DNA from: Bacillota bacterium
GTDB taxonomy: Bacteria; Bacillota; Clostridia; Christensenellales; Aristaeellaceae
NCBI GenBank assembly: GCA_023391725.1
Contig: JAEWAH010000026.1
Span: 1 to 10,522 of the forward strand
Length of the DNA: 10,522 nucleotides
Direction: 5' to 3'
Shown: positions 1 through 8,100 of the stretch, in pieces
Position numbering within the stretch: position 1 is the first letter of the stretch
How the letters are laid out: each line of letters opens with the position of its first letter
Notes under the pieces: generated by a model
The model's input: the letters and a program-made list of their open reading frames with translations, nothing else
The model's database searches: none
What the model was told of the DNA's origin: nothing
Made by a program: the position numbers and the translations under genes

Positions 1-314
1 GTAATGAACTTCGAAAAGCCTTCCCTATCCACCGCCAGCGCTCCGCCTGCGGGCACGCGTGTCGCGTCTGCCGCGCGCATGATGAGGGAGTCCAAAAGGC
101 GCATTTCTTCCTTGAGCAGCCCCACCGCGTTGGTGAGCCTGTCGGAACGCAGGCTGTTGGAGCAGCAGAGTTCCGCCATGCCAGGATCGTGATGGGCCGG
201 GGTATACTTTTGCGGCTTCATTTCATAAAGGGTCACGGGGACGCCCCGGTTTGCCAGCTGCCAGGCGGCCTCGGCCCCGGCCAGCCCCGCGCCGATCACT
301 TGCGCGCGGGTCAT
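1..314 (-). CDS. trmFO: TrmFO, folate/FAD-dependent tRNA (uracil-5-)-methyltransferase, N-terminal part (gene runs off the left edge)
   Basis: TrmFO makes 5-methyluridine at position 54 of the tRNA T-loop, using methylenetetrahydrofolate and FAD rather than S-adenosylmethionine. Only the first 104 residues are in the window. They show the FAD-binding dinucleotide motif GAGLAGAEAAWQLA (residues 8-21), then YEMKP, TPAHH and the family signature AELCCSNSLRS (47-57), and later the VPAGGALAVDR stretch, all in the order found in Bacillus TrmFO. C51 aligns with the conserved cysteine of the xCSNSLRS motif (C53 in B. subtilis); the residue before it is an extra cysteine where valine is usual. The ATG overlaps the topA stop codon (ATGA), and a GGAGG lies 10 nt upstream inside topA, so its translation is probably coupled to topA. 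The identification is firm; the C-terminal two thirds are not visible. Confidence 0.96.
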   Translation of the reverse strand, partial: MTRAQVIGAGLAGAEAAWQLANRGVPVTLYEMKPQKYTPAHHDPGMAELCCSNSLRSDRLTNAVGLLKEEMRLLDSLIMRAADATRVPAGGALAVDREGFSKFI

Positions 315-2440
315 TCCGCGTCATCCTCCGCTTCCTGCGGGGCTGCAGCCAGCACTTTGTGGCGGCAAGTCTCGTTGGCGCACATGTGCCATACTTCGCC
401 CTTGCGGCCCACTTTTTCGGTCATGAAGCTTCCGCACAGGGGGCAGCGCTCCGGGACGGGCAGCTCCCAGCTGACAAAGTCGCACTCGGGGTAGCCTTCG
501 CAGCCGTAGAACTTGCGGTTCTTGCGGCTGGTCTTTTCCATGAGCCGCTTCCCGCACTTGGGGCACGGCGCTTCGATGTAGTGGAGGATGGGCTTGGTAT
601 TGCGGCATTCGGGGAAGTTGGGGCAAGCCAGGAATTTCCCGAAGCGGCCCATCTTGTAGACCATCATGGCGCCGCACTGGTCGCAGGGCACATCGCTCAC
701 TTCATCGGCGATGTGCACCTTTTCCACCTGCGCCTCTGCCTTTTTCAGCGTCTCCTCAAATGGCGGATAGAAGGTGCGCAGGATATCGCGCCAGTCGGCG
801 CCGCCTTCCTCCACGTCGTCCAGTTCATCCTCCAGCTCGGCGGTGAACTCGGTATCGACGATCTTCGAAAAATACTGCTCCATCATGTCGGTGATCATGC
901 GGCCCAGCTCCGTGGGATAGAGGCGCTTTTTCTCGCGGCTGACGTAGCCGCGGGCAATGATCGTTGTAATGGTAGGCGCATAGGTGCTGGGGCGGCCGAT
1001 GCCCTTTTCCTCCAGCGCACGAACAAGCGAAGCCTCGGTATACCGGGAGGGGGGCTGGGTGAAGTGCTGTTCGCTTAACACATCCTCCACCGCCACCGCG
1101 TCGCCTTCTTTGAGCTGCGGCAGAGTGGTCTCGCTGCTTTGAGATTCCTCATCGGTGCCTTCCTCATACACGGAGGTGAAGCCGGGGAACTTCTTGTGCT
1201 CGCCGTAAAAGCGAAGTCCCACGCCGTTGCCGCCGATGTCCAGCGTCAGGGTATCGTAGAGCGCGGGCATCATCTGGCTGGCCAGAAAACGGGAATAAAT
1301 CAAACGGTAGAGGCTGAACTGCTCCTTGGTCAAAACCGCCTTGATGCTCTCCGGCGTACGGTGGACGTCCGTGGGCCGGATGGCCTCGTGGGCTTCCTGA
1401 GCGTTCTTGCGGCCTTTGAACTCATTGGGCGTCTCCGGCAGGTATTCCTTGCCGAAGCGCTCGGGGATATACTGGCGGACCGCCTCCATGGCGTCGTCGG
1501 AGATACGCACGGAGTCGGTACGGATATAGGTGACCAGGCCCTGGATGTCCTTGTTCTCCAGCTCGATGCCCTCGTACAGCTGCTGCACCACCTGCATGGT
1601 CTTGGCGGTGGTGTAGTTGAGCTTGCGGCTGGCCTCCTGCTGCAGAGACGAGGTAGTAAAGGGCGCAGCGGGCATCTTTTTGCGCTCTCCGGCCTTGACA
1701 GCGTACACCGCAAAGCGGGCTGCTTTCATGCGCGCCGCGGCTTTTTCAGCATCCTGCTGGTTGTTTATATCGCATTTTTCCCCATCCAGGGAAACAAGGC
1801 GCGCGTCAAAGTGCACCTTTTTCCCGCGGCTGGAGAAGCACTGGGCCTTTGCGGTAATGTCCCAGTATTCCTCGGGGATGAAGGCTTCGATATCCTGCTC
1901 GCGCATGACCACCATGCGGGTCGCCACGCTCTGTACACGGCCTGCGGAAAGGCCCTTTTTGACTTTGGCCCACAAAAGCGGGCTGATCTTGTAGCCCACC
2001 AGCCGGTCAAGCACGCGCCGGGCCTGCTGGGCGTCCACCCGGCCCATGTCAATGGGACGGGGCGCCTTCAAAGCGCCTTGGACGGCCTTTTTCGTCACCT
2101 CATGAAATTCGATACGGCAGGGCTTGCTAGGGTCAATGCCCAGCGTCTGCGCAAGATGCCAGGAGATGGCCTCCCCTTCGCGATCAGGGTCGGTGGCGAG
2201 CAAGATCTGGGAAGCGTTCTTGGCTTCCTTGCGGATCTTGGTCAGAATCTTGCCGCGGCCGCGGATGGTGATGTATTTCAAATCAAAATCGTGGTCCACA
2301 TCCACGCCGAATTGGGACTTGGGCAGATCCCGGATATGCCCCTGGGAGGCTTCCACCTTATATCCCTTGCCCAGAAATTTGGCAATGGTGCGCGCCTTGG
2401 CAGGCGACTCCACGATGATCAGTTTGCTTTCTGTTGCCAC
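311..2440 (-). CDS. topA: DNA topoisomerase I (type IA)
   Basis: This 709-residue type IA topoisomerase relaxes negatively supercoiled DNA by nicking one strand through a 5'-phosphotyrosine. The N-terminal Toprim domain has the catalytic glutamate in IIVESPAKA (E11) and the Mg-binding DxDxE triad in ATDPDREGE (D84, D86, E88). The active-site tyrosine is Y305 in YIRTDS, followed by the HEAIRPTD motif (351-358). The PSRYTEASLVRALEEKGIGRPSTYA stretch begins near residue 464. The C-terminus holds three four-cysteine zinc ribbons: C586/C589/C606/C612, C626/C629/C647/C653 and C666/C669/C687/C692. The length is close to Bacillus TopA (about 690). The start is GTG with a GGAGGG 6 nt upstream. It lies 33 nt after dprA and overlaps trmFO by 4 nt. 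All catalytic residues are present and nothing suggests it is broken. Confidence 0.98.
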   Translation of the reverse strand: MATESKLIIVESPAKARTIAKFLGKGYKVEASQGHIRDLPKSQFGVDVDHDFDLKYITIRGRGKILTKIRKEAKNASQILLATDPDREGEAISWHLAQTLGIDPSKPCRIEFHEVTKKAVQGALKAPRPIDMGRVDAQQARRVLDRLVGYKISPLLWAKVKKGLSAGRVQSVATRMVVMREQDIEAFIPEEYWDITAKAQCFSSRGKKVHFDARLVSLDGEKCDINNQQDAEKAAARMKAARFAVYAVKAGERKKMPAAPFTTSSLQQEASRKLNYTTAKTMQVVQQLYEGIELENKDIQGLVTYIRTDSVRISDDAMEAVRQYIPERFGKEYLPETPNEFKGRKNAQEAHEAIRPTDVHRTPESIKAVLTKEQFSLYRLIYSRFLASQMMPALYDTLTLDIGGNGVGLRFYGEHKKFPGFTSVYEEGTDEESQSSETTLPQLKEGDAVAVEDVLSEQHFTQPPSRYTEASLVRALEEKGIGRPSTYAPTITTIIARGYVSREKKRLYPTELGRMITDMMEQYFSKIVDTEFTAELEDELDDVEEGGADWRDILRTFYPPFEETLKKAEAQVEKVHIADEVSDVPCDQCGAMMVYKMGRFGKFLACPNFPECRNTKPILHYIEAPCPKCGKRLMEKTSRKNRKFYGCEGYPECDFVSWELPVPERCPLCGSFMTEKVGRKGEVWHMCANETCRHKVLAAAPQEAEDDAE
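325..329 (-). promoter_or_regulatory. Shine-Dalgarno of trmFO inside the 3' end of topA
   Basis: The minus strand reads GGAGG here, within topA codons for the acidic C-terminal tail, with a 10-nt spacer to the trmFO ATG. Together with the 4-nt ATGA overlap it fixes the trmFO start and indicates coupling to topA translation. Confidence 0.7.
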
Positions 2441-2446
2441 AAATAA

Positions 2447-2452
2447 CCCTCC
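2447..2452 (-). promoter_or_regulatory. Shine-Dalgarno setting the GTG start of topA
   Basis: GGAGGG on the minus strand, 6 nt before a GTG codon that begins the conserved MATESKLIIVESPAKA sequence. There is no in-frame ATG at a suitable distance, so GTG is the start. The site lies in the 33-nt dprA-topA gap, which shows no terminator hairpin. Confidence 0.75.
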
Positions 2453-2473
2453 ATGATTGAAGTAAAGCGTGAT

Positions 2474-3574
2474 TTAAGCATGGGACCCCGTTAAAGAGTA
2501 GAGGTTTCCAGCGGATTTCTTTATTATTCCCGCAAGCTCAAGGATTGTCAAGAGCGAATTGAGCGGCGCCGCGGGCATCTGCAGGTGAGATGCCAGTTCC
2601 TCAAAAGTGAGATCCTCCCGACGAAGCAGCGATGTCACCTGCTCCTGGCCTGGGACGGCGGGGATAGAAACCTGCTGTGTGGATTTTGGCTTTTCACCCA
2701 GCTCCCAACCCATGTCCTCAAAAATATCATCGGCGCAGGTGACGGGCCGCGCTCCTTCCCGCATGAGCTTGTGGGGAGCTTCAAAGCCTTCCCGGCCTAC
2801 CGGGCCGGGGAGAGTGAATACTTCCCGCCCCTGCTCCAGGGCGTGGCCCACGGTGATCATGCCGCCGCTTTTCAGCTGCCCTTCCAAAAGAACGACCCCA
2901 TGGCTCACGCCGCTTAGGATCCGGTTGCGGTCCGGAAAGTGGTAATTGGCCGGCTTTGATCCCAAGGGATATTCGGAAAGGAACAGTCCGCCGCAAGCCA
3001 TCACCTTTTGAAAAAGCTCCTTGTTTTCTGGGGGATATACGGTGTCCAGTCCGCAGCCCAGGACAGCGGCGGTCTTACCGCTTGCTTCGAGACACCCCTC
3101 ATGCGCGGCGGTGTCGATACCCCTTGCAAAGCCGCTGACCACCGTGACGCCTTTTTGCCCCAGCTCCCTGCCCAGGGAATGCGCCATATCTTTCCCGTAG
3201 CGGCTGGGGGTACGGGTGCCTACCAGGGCGATGGCGCGGCCTGAGAGGATAGCGGGATCGCCCAAGGCATACAAAACAGGCGGCGGGCAGGAGATACTTT
3301 CAAGCAGCGGCGGGTAGTCTTCGCCACCCGGAAACAGCGCGCGGATATTCTTTGCCGCCATAGCGGAAAGGACATCCTCCATCTCCTGTTCCCCATGATA
3401 TTTGTGGAGCGTCCGGTATGTGCCTTGCCCCAGCGCCTTTTCCATAGCCGGGGAAAATACCTCCCATACCTCCTCCGCGCTGCCGTAAATGTCCAGGAGT
3501 TTGCCCAGCTTTCGGGCGGCCATGTCCGCCTGGTTAAGCCATAGGCGGCGCCGCTCCTCCTTTGTATATGCCAT
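2474..3574 (-). CDS. dprA: DprA/Smf, DNA processing protein (RecA loader on incoming ssDNA)
   Basis: DprA binds single-stranded DNA taken up during natural transformation and loads RecA on it; it is also kept in many bacteria not known to be competent. The 366-residue protein has an N-terminal helical (SAM-like) region of about 90 residues. Next comes the Rossmann-like DprA core with VGTRTPSRYG (118-127), SGFARGIDTAAH (147-158), a GCGLDTVYPPEN stretch (173-184), HFPDRNRILSGVS (212-224) and SGGMITVGHALEQGREVF (236-253). A C-terminal winged-helix domain (about 305-366: the EELASHLQMP and LLTILELAGIIKK stretches) is like that of the longer DprA proteins. Core substitutions against the commonest form are mild, for example EGQLKSGGMIT where EAxxxSGSLIT is usual. 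It starts 3 nt after comM stops, using a Shine-Dalgarno that overlaps the end of comM, and leads directly into topA. Cytoplasmic. Confidence 0.97.
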   Translation of the reverse strand: MAYTKEERRRLWLNQADMAARKLGKLLDIYGSAEEVWEVFSPAMEKALGQGTYRTLHKYHGEQEMEDVLSAMAAKNIRALFPGGEDYPPLLESISCPPPVLYALGDPAILSGRAIALVGTRTPSRYGKDMAHSLGRELGQKGVTVVSGFARGIDTAAHEGCLEASGKTAAVLGCGLDTVYPPENKELFQKVMACGGLFLSEYPLGSKPANYHFPDRNRILSGVSHGVVLLEGQLKSGGMITVGHALEQGREVFTLPGPVGREGFEAPHKLMREGARPVTCADDIFEDMGWELGEKPKSTQQVSIPAVPGQEQVTSLLRREDLTFEELASHLQMPAAPLNSLLTILELAGIIKKSAGNLYSLTGSHA

Positions 3575-3577
3575 GGG

Positions 3578-5113
3578 CTACCTCCAATATTTCCTGTCCA
3601 GGTTGCGGTATTGGATGGCCTCGGCCACATCGGCGATTCCGATGGGCCCTCCATCCCGAAGATCGGCAATGGTACGAGCCACCTTCAAAACCCGCCCGTA
3701 GGCCCGCATGCTCATGCCGTAGCGCTCCATGGCGGCATGGAGCACGTTTTGAGCCTCTTCGGACAATGGGCAGTATTTCTTGAGCTGTTTTGCGTCCAGC
3801 TGGGCGTTGCAGTGGATGCCATCCTCCTGGTAACGTTCCTGTTGCATTTGTCTGGCTTTCTGCACACGCTCCCTCACGGTCTGGGAGGATTCCTCACGGC
3901 CTGTGTTATTGATCTCCCCCACCGGCACCGCATCCACTTCCACCTGGATGTCGATGCGATCCAGCAGCGGGCCGCTGATCCGGTCCAGGTAGCGGCGAAT
4001 GTCGTTGTGGTTGCACCGGCACTGCTTGACACGGCTGCCGTAGAAGCCGCAGGGGCAGGGATTCATGCTGGCCACCAGCATGCAGCGAGCCTGATACCGG
4101 GACTGTGCCTGCACCCGGGATACCGACACCACCCCATCTTCCAATGGCTGGCGCAGCGCCTCCAGGGCGGGGCGAGAGAACTCCGGCAGTTCATCCAGGA
4201 ACAGCACGCCGTTATGGGCCAGGGAGACTTCCCCGGGCCTTGCGGCCTGACCGCCGCCTACCAGCGCGGGCAAGGAAGCGCTGTGATGCGGCGCCCGGAA
4301 AGGCCGCTTGGTGATGAGTCCGCCTTCCGGCGGCAGGTCGCCTACGATGGAGTGGAGCCGGGTCGTCTCCAGCGCCTCTTCAAAGGTCATGGGCGGCAAT
4401 ATCCCCGGCAGGCACCTGGCCAGCATGGTCTTTCCGCTGCCGGGTACGCCAATAAAAAGCAGGTTATGGCCGCCGGCCGCGGCGATCTCTAGGGCGCGGC
4501 GCGCGGCAGACTGGCCCCGCACCTGGCTTAAGTCATTGGCTTCCCCGGCGGTGCTTTGAAGGCAGTTTTCATAGCTGCGCTGGATCTGGGCGGGGATGGG
4601 CTTCTGCCCGGTCAAGTGGCGAACGGCCTCGGCAAGGTCATTGGCCGGAAACACTTTCATGCCCTGGATGCTTTCCACTTCCCGGGCGTTCTTTTCGGGC
4701 AGCACCACCTGGTGGACGCCATGCTCATGGGCGCTGATCACCATGGGCAGCGCGCCGCGCACCGGGAACAATTCCCCCTGCAGGGAGAGTTCCCCCAGCA
4801 GCAATACATCGTCCAGGGGTGGGAAAGCCACCTGGCCGCTGGCCTGCAAAACACCTACGGCAATGGGCAGATCAAAGGCGGGCCCCTCCTTGCGCAGATC
4901 GGCGGGTGCTAGGTTTACCGTCACTCGTGCCACAGGCATGTGAAAGCCGCTGTTCATGATGGCGGCACGGACCCTGTCGCGGCTTTCCTTGACGGAAGCA
5001 TCCGGCAGGCCCACCACCTCCATGGCGGGAAGCCCGTTGGTAATGAACACTTCCACCCGCACGGCAAAGCCGTCCACACCGCTCAGGCCGTAGCCCAGGG
5101 TCTGGGAAAGCAT
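3578..5113 (-). CDS. comM: ComM/YifB family Mg-chelatase-like AAA+ ATPase
   Basis: This 511-residue protein belongs to the YifB/ComM family. In Vibrio and other Gram-negatives ComM is a hexameric helicase that promotes branch migration while transforming DNA is integrated; the Firmicute role is less well shown. The N-terminal ChlI-like region (1-170) has the typical SGVDGFAVRVEV, GLPDASVKESRDRVRAA and NLAPADLRKEGPAFDLPIA stretches. The AAA+ core has Walker A GVPGSGKT (222-229), Walker B VLFLDELPEF (303-312) and an LLDRID arginine-finger region (384-388). Between them are four cysteines in NPCPCGF...CRC (C353, C355, C365, C367), a family hallmark. The C-terminal lid has the YGMSMRAYGRVLKVARTIADL stretch (from 465). 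The ATG has AAGGAGG 7 nt upstream. It lies 26 nt after the large glycosyltransferase gene and 3 nt before dprA. Full length, all key residues present. Confidence 0.97.
   Translation of the reverse strand: MLSQTLGYGLSGVDGFAVRVEVFITNGLPAMEVVGLPDASVKESRDRVRAAIMNSGFHMPVARVTVNLAPADLRKEGPAFDLPIAVGVLQASGQVAFPPLDDVLLLGELSLQGELFPVRGALPMVISAHEHGVHQVVLPEKNAREVESIQGMKVFPANDLAEAVRHLTGQKPIPAQIQRSYENCLQSTAGEANDLSQVRGQSAARRALEIAAAGGHNLLFIGVPGSGKTMLARCLPGILPPMTFEEALETTRLHSIVGDLPPEGGLITKRPFRAPHHSASLPALVGGGQAARPGEVSLAHNGVLFLDELPEFSRPALEALRQPLEDGVVSVSRVQAQSRYQARCMLVASMNPCPCGFYGSRVKQCRCNHNDIRRYLDRISGPLLDRIDIQVEVDAVPVGEINNTGREESSQTVRERVQKARQMQQERYQEDGIHCNAQLDAKQLKKYCPLSEEAQNVLHAAMERYGMSMRAYGRVLKVARTIADLRDGGPIGIADVAEAIQYRNLDRKYWR
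3581..3585 (-). promoter_or_regulatory. Shine-Dalgarno of dprA formed by the last sense codons of comM
   Basis: The minus strand reads TGG AGG TAG: the final Trp and Arg codons of comM plus its stop codon. GGAGG therefore serves both as comM coding sequence and as the dprA ribosome binding site, 6 nt before the dprA ATG. A ribosome ending on comM would be placed at the dprA start, which favours translational coupling. Confidence 0.75.
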
Positions 5114-5120
5114 GGCTTCC

Positions 5121-5127
5121 CCTCCTT
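5121..5127 (-). promoter_or_regulatory. Shine-Dalgarno of comM in the short gap after the glycosyltransferase gene
   Basis: AAGGAGG on the minus strand with a 7-nt spacer to the comM ATG. It lies in the 26-nt gap behind the glycosyltransferase stop codon. The gap contains no hairpin plus T-run, so there is no sign that transcription ends between the two genes. Confidence 0.7.
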
Positions 5128-5139
5128 ACGTCTTTTGCA

Positions 5140-8100
5140 TCAATAGTAAATTCGCGGGAACCACTTCATGAAGTCCAGCCACTTGGTGGACACCGTCACG
5201 CCGCTGGCGTAGGGGTAAAAGCCTATGAACATAATGGCCGCCAATGCCACTAACCCCCACAGAAGCGGCTTGTACCCCCTCTTCCATACGTCGCCCAGCC
5301 ACTGGAAGCAAAGCACCGTACACAGGATGATGAACGGTATGCTGGCAAAGTAATGGTAGATGAAGGTGGAGCGTGGCACCAGCACCCAGGGCAGGTACTG
5401 GCTCAGGAAGCCGATGAGCACGATGGCAGGCGCGATGTCATGCTCTTTCGTATGAAGGTGCATGAACCTTCCCCTATCATCAGCCCACACGTGGCGCTTG
5501 GCCCACATGGCAAACACGATCAAAAGCCCAGCCAGCCCGGTCCACCACACGGCAGGATTACCCATGGCGTAGATGGTGTAAGCCATGCCCGCCGGTGCGA
5601 AGACGCCCCTGGTGTTATACCCCATGGGCTTCAAAATGAGCGGCCATTCCCACCAGGGAGATTTGAAGGGATGGTCGGCCCCCAGGCCCGGGGTGCTGTG
5701 ATAGTCGTACATGCCCTTCTGGGCTTCAATGATCTTTTCCAGCGTGACGCCCCCGGAATAGGCAAAGTAAGGGATGTAGGAGAGGTAATAGATCAGCGCG
5801 GGGATCGCGATAAAGAAGAGGATGCACCAGGCCAGCGTGACGAGGATCCGGTTCAGACCTTTATCTGCCGCCAGTACCACCGCGTCCTGCCGCGCCTTTG
5901 GCACGGCCTTTATATTCACCCGCAGCCTATTGGCTTCCCGGCTTTCCATGAAATGGCGCCAGCAGCTAAAGAAGAACAGCACAGCCAGCCCGGCTGCGGC
6001 GTATAGGCCGATCCACTTGCTGGCGATCCCAAATCCCATGAACAGCCCGGAGAGCCCCAGAGGAATCAGCGTTTTGTAAAAAGGCGTTCCCCAGAAATCC
6101 ATCATCATGTACCTGTACATGCAAAGGTACGAGATCATGATGAACAGCACCGGGAAGCTGTCGATGGTGGCCAGGCGGGTCTGGGTAAAGTGCATCAGGT
6201 CAAAGGCCATAAGCAGCATGGCCGCTGCCGCAAGGTCTGTGCGCCTTGTGAGCTGCTTGCCCAGAAGATAGATAGCCGGGAGCATCAATACGCCCATCAA
6301 GGCGCCGGCAAAGCGCCAGCCAAACGGCGTCATGCCAAAGATCATGACCGCCCAGCTCATGATCACCTTCCCCAGGGGGGGGTGGGATGTCTCGTAGGTA
6401 GGCAGGCCGTGGGCATGCTCATAGGCGGTGCGGGCATGGTAGATCTCATCAAAATACGTGCCATTGAACCAGCTGGGCTCGCCCTCCAATGTATCCTGCT
6501 CATCAATGAGGTTTTCAGCTGGCTGGGCGGCCTTGTTGCTGGGGTTGTTCCCGGTGTGGGCGGAAAGGCTCACAGGCAGTACCTGCCCATCCGCCGTGCG
6601 CAGGATCACTTCGCTTAAGTTCAGCCCAATCACCGGCGCGGTCACGCGCACATAACGGCCGGAAAGCTCACGGGGCACACTGGTATACGAGACGGGCCCT
6701 TCATCGCCGGGGGTGGTCTCCACCAGATACTGCCACTGGAAGCAGTTCCCCTGCTGCATCTGGGCGGAATACTCCTCCGACCACGTCAATCCATCGGAGC
6801 TTATTGCCACAGAAAAATCGCTGTAGTTGATGCCGCCGTAGTACACGACCCGAAAGTCCTTTTCGGCGCCCAGGTCCAGCACCACCTGCTCCCCCGCCTT
6901 GGAGGATACGAAGGCCGTCTGCGGGGCCTTGGTGCGGCCCAGATTCCAGAAGGTCAATACAGAATAGGCTACGGTCACGCCTACCAGAAGAAGCAGGTCC
7001 AGCCGCTTAAGATTGAACCTAAAGTCCCTGGGATGAAGAAGCGCGGCCCCGGCCCGTGTCTCCACCGGCTGGACCTGCGCCTGGGCGCTGTTTGCGGGGG
7101 CGATATCGGGCAGCCTTAACCGCTGCTCCGGCGCGTTCATGGCGCAAAGCCTTTCCCCGGTGTAAAAGGCAAAGGCGGTGAGGGCAATGTTCAGGATGGA
7201 CAAAAGCACGCAAAGCCCGTACGTCTCCTCGTTCAGGTGTAGGTACTTAAAGCCCAGGCGGATGGAGTTGTCAAGCACGATACCGGCGTTGATAAACGTG
7301 GTCACGGAAAAGCCGGCCAGCAGCACGAGGATACGCCAGTCCCGCTTTTGAATGTAGGCAAGGAAAAGCAGGATGATGGCCGGGAAGAGGTAGCGCTCGT
7401 GCATCATCACGCCAAACACATAAAGCCCGATAAACAGGATGGCGCCCATGAGCGGGAGATTTTCCAGCCTGCCGCCCCGAAGGTAGGTGAGCAGCACCCA
7501 CATAACCACCAGGGCCATCATCCCTGTGCCGAAAGTGGAAAAGGCCACATGCTGAGCGGCCATGACAACGAACATCACGCTGGCCGCCGCCAGGAAGGTG
7601 GGGTGCGCGGCCCTTAGCAGCCCATCCCCTTTGCGTTTGGAGGCTGCAATGAACTGCCAGACCGACAGCCCGGCCATAATCAGCGCCAGCGTCACAAGGA
7701 GGGACGTGCCCACCTGATCGCTCAAATACCCCCAGTTGTAACTGGCCGGGAAGTAGTAGAAGTTGGTGGTGTTAAGAGTCGTGAAGGGATAGGAGGTCAG
7801 CGTGTTCCCGTACAGGCCAAAGATCCAGGTGACTGGCTGATGGACGGTAAAGGGCAGCAGGATCGCCACTGCCACCGCCACAGACCACAAAAGGCCGTAG
7901 CCCAGCTCTTTCCAAGGCTGCTTCTCACCTTTACGGAAAACATCACGCAGGATGGCCACCAGGCCCAGGGGTCCCAGCATCAGCGCCTGAGGCTTCATGA
8001 GCACGCAAAGCACATAGATGGGCAGCACCCGTTCCCACTTGCGCTCCATTGCAAAGGCACAAACAAGCATAAGCCCCAGGGCCAGAATGCTGTCCACCTG

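Noticed and set aside
1139..2446. 435-codon open frame on the plus strand opposite topA
   Set aside because: It mirrors topA in the antisense direction, has no Shine-Dalgarno and no recognisable domain. GC-rich coding DNA commonly leaves such open frames on the other strand.
3611..4492. 293-codon plus-strand open frame opposite comM, and similar ones at 251-1078, 5353-6006 and 8554-9462
   Set aside because: All lie antisense to strongly supported genes. Their translations are low-complexity His/Gly/Ala/Arg-rich sequences without family motifs.
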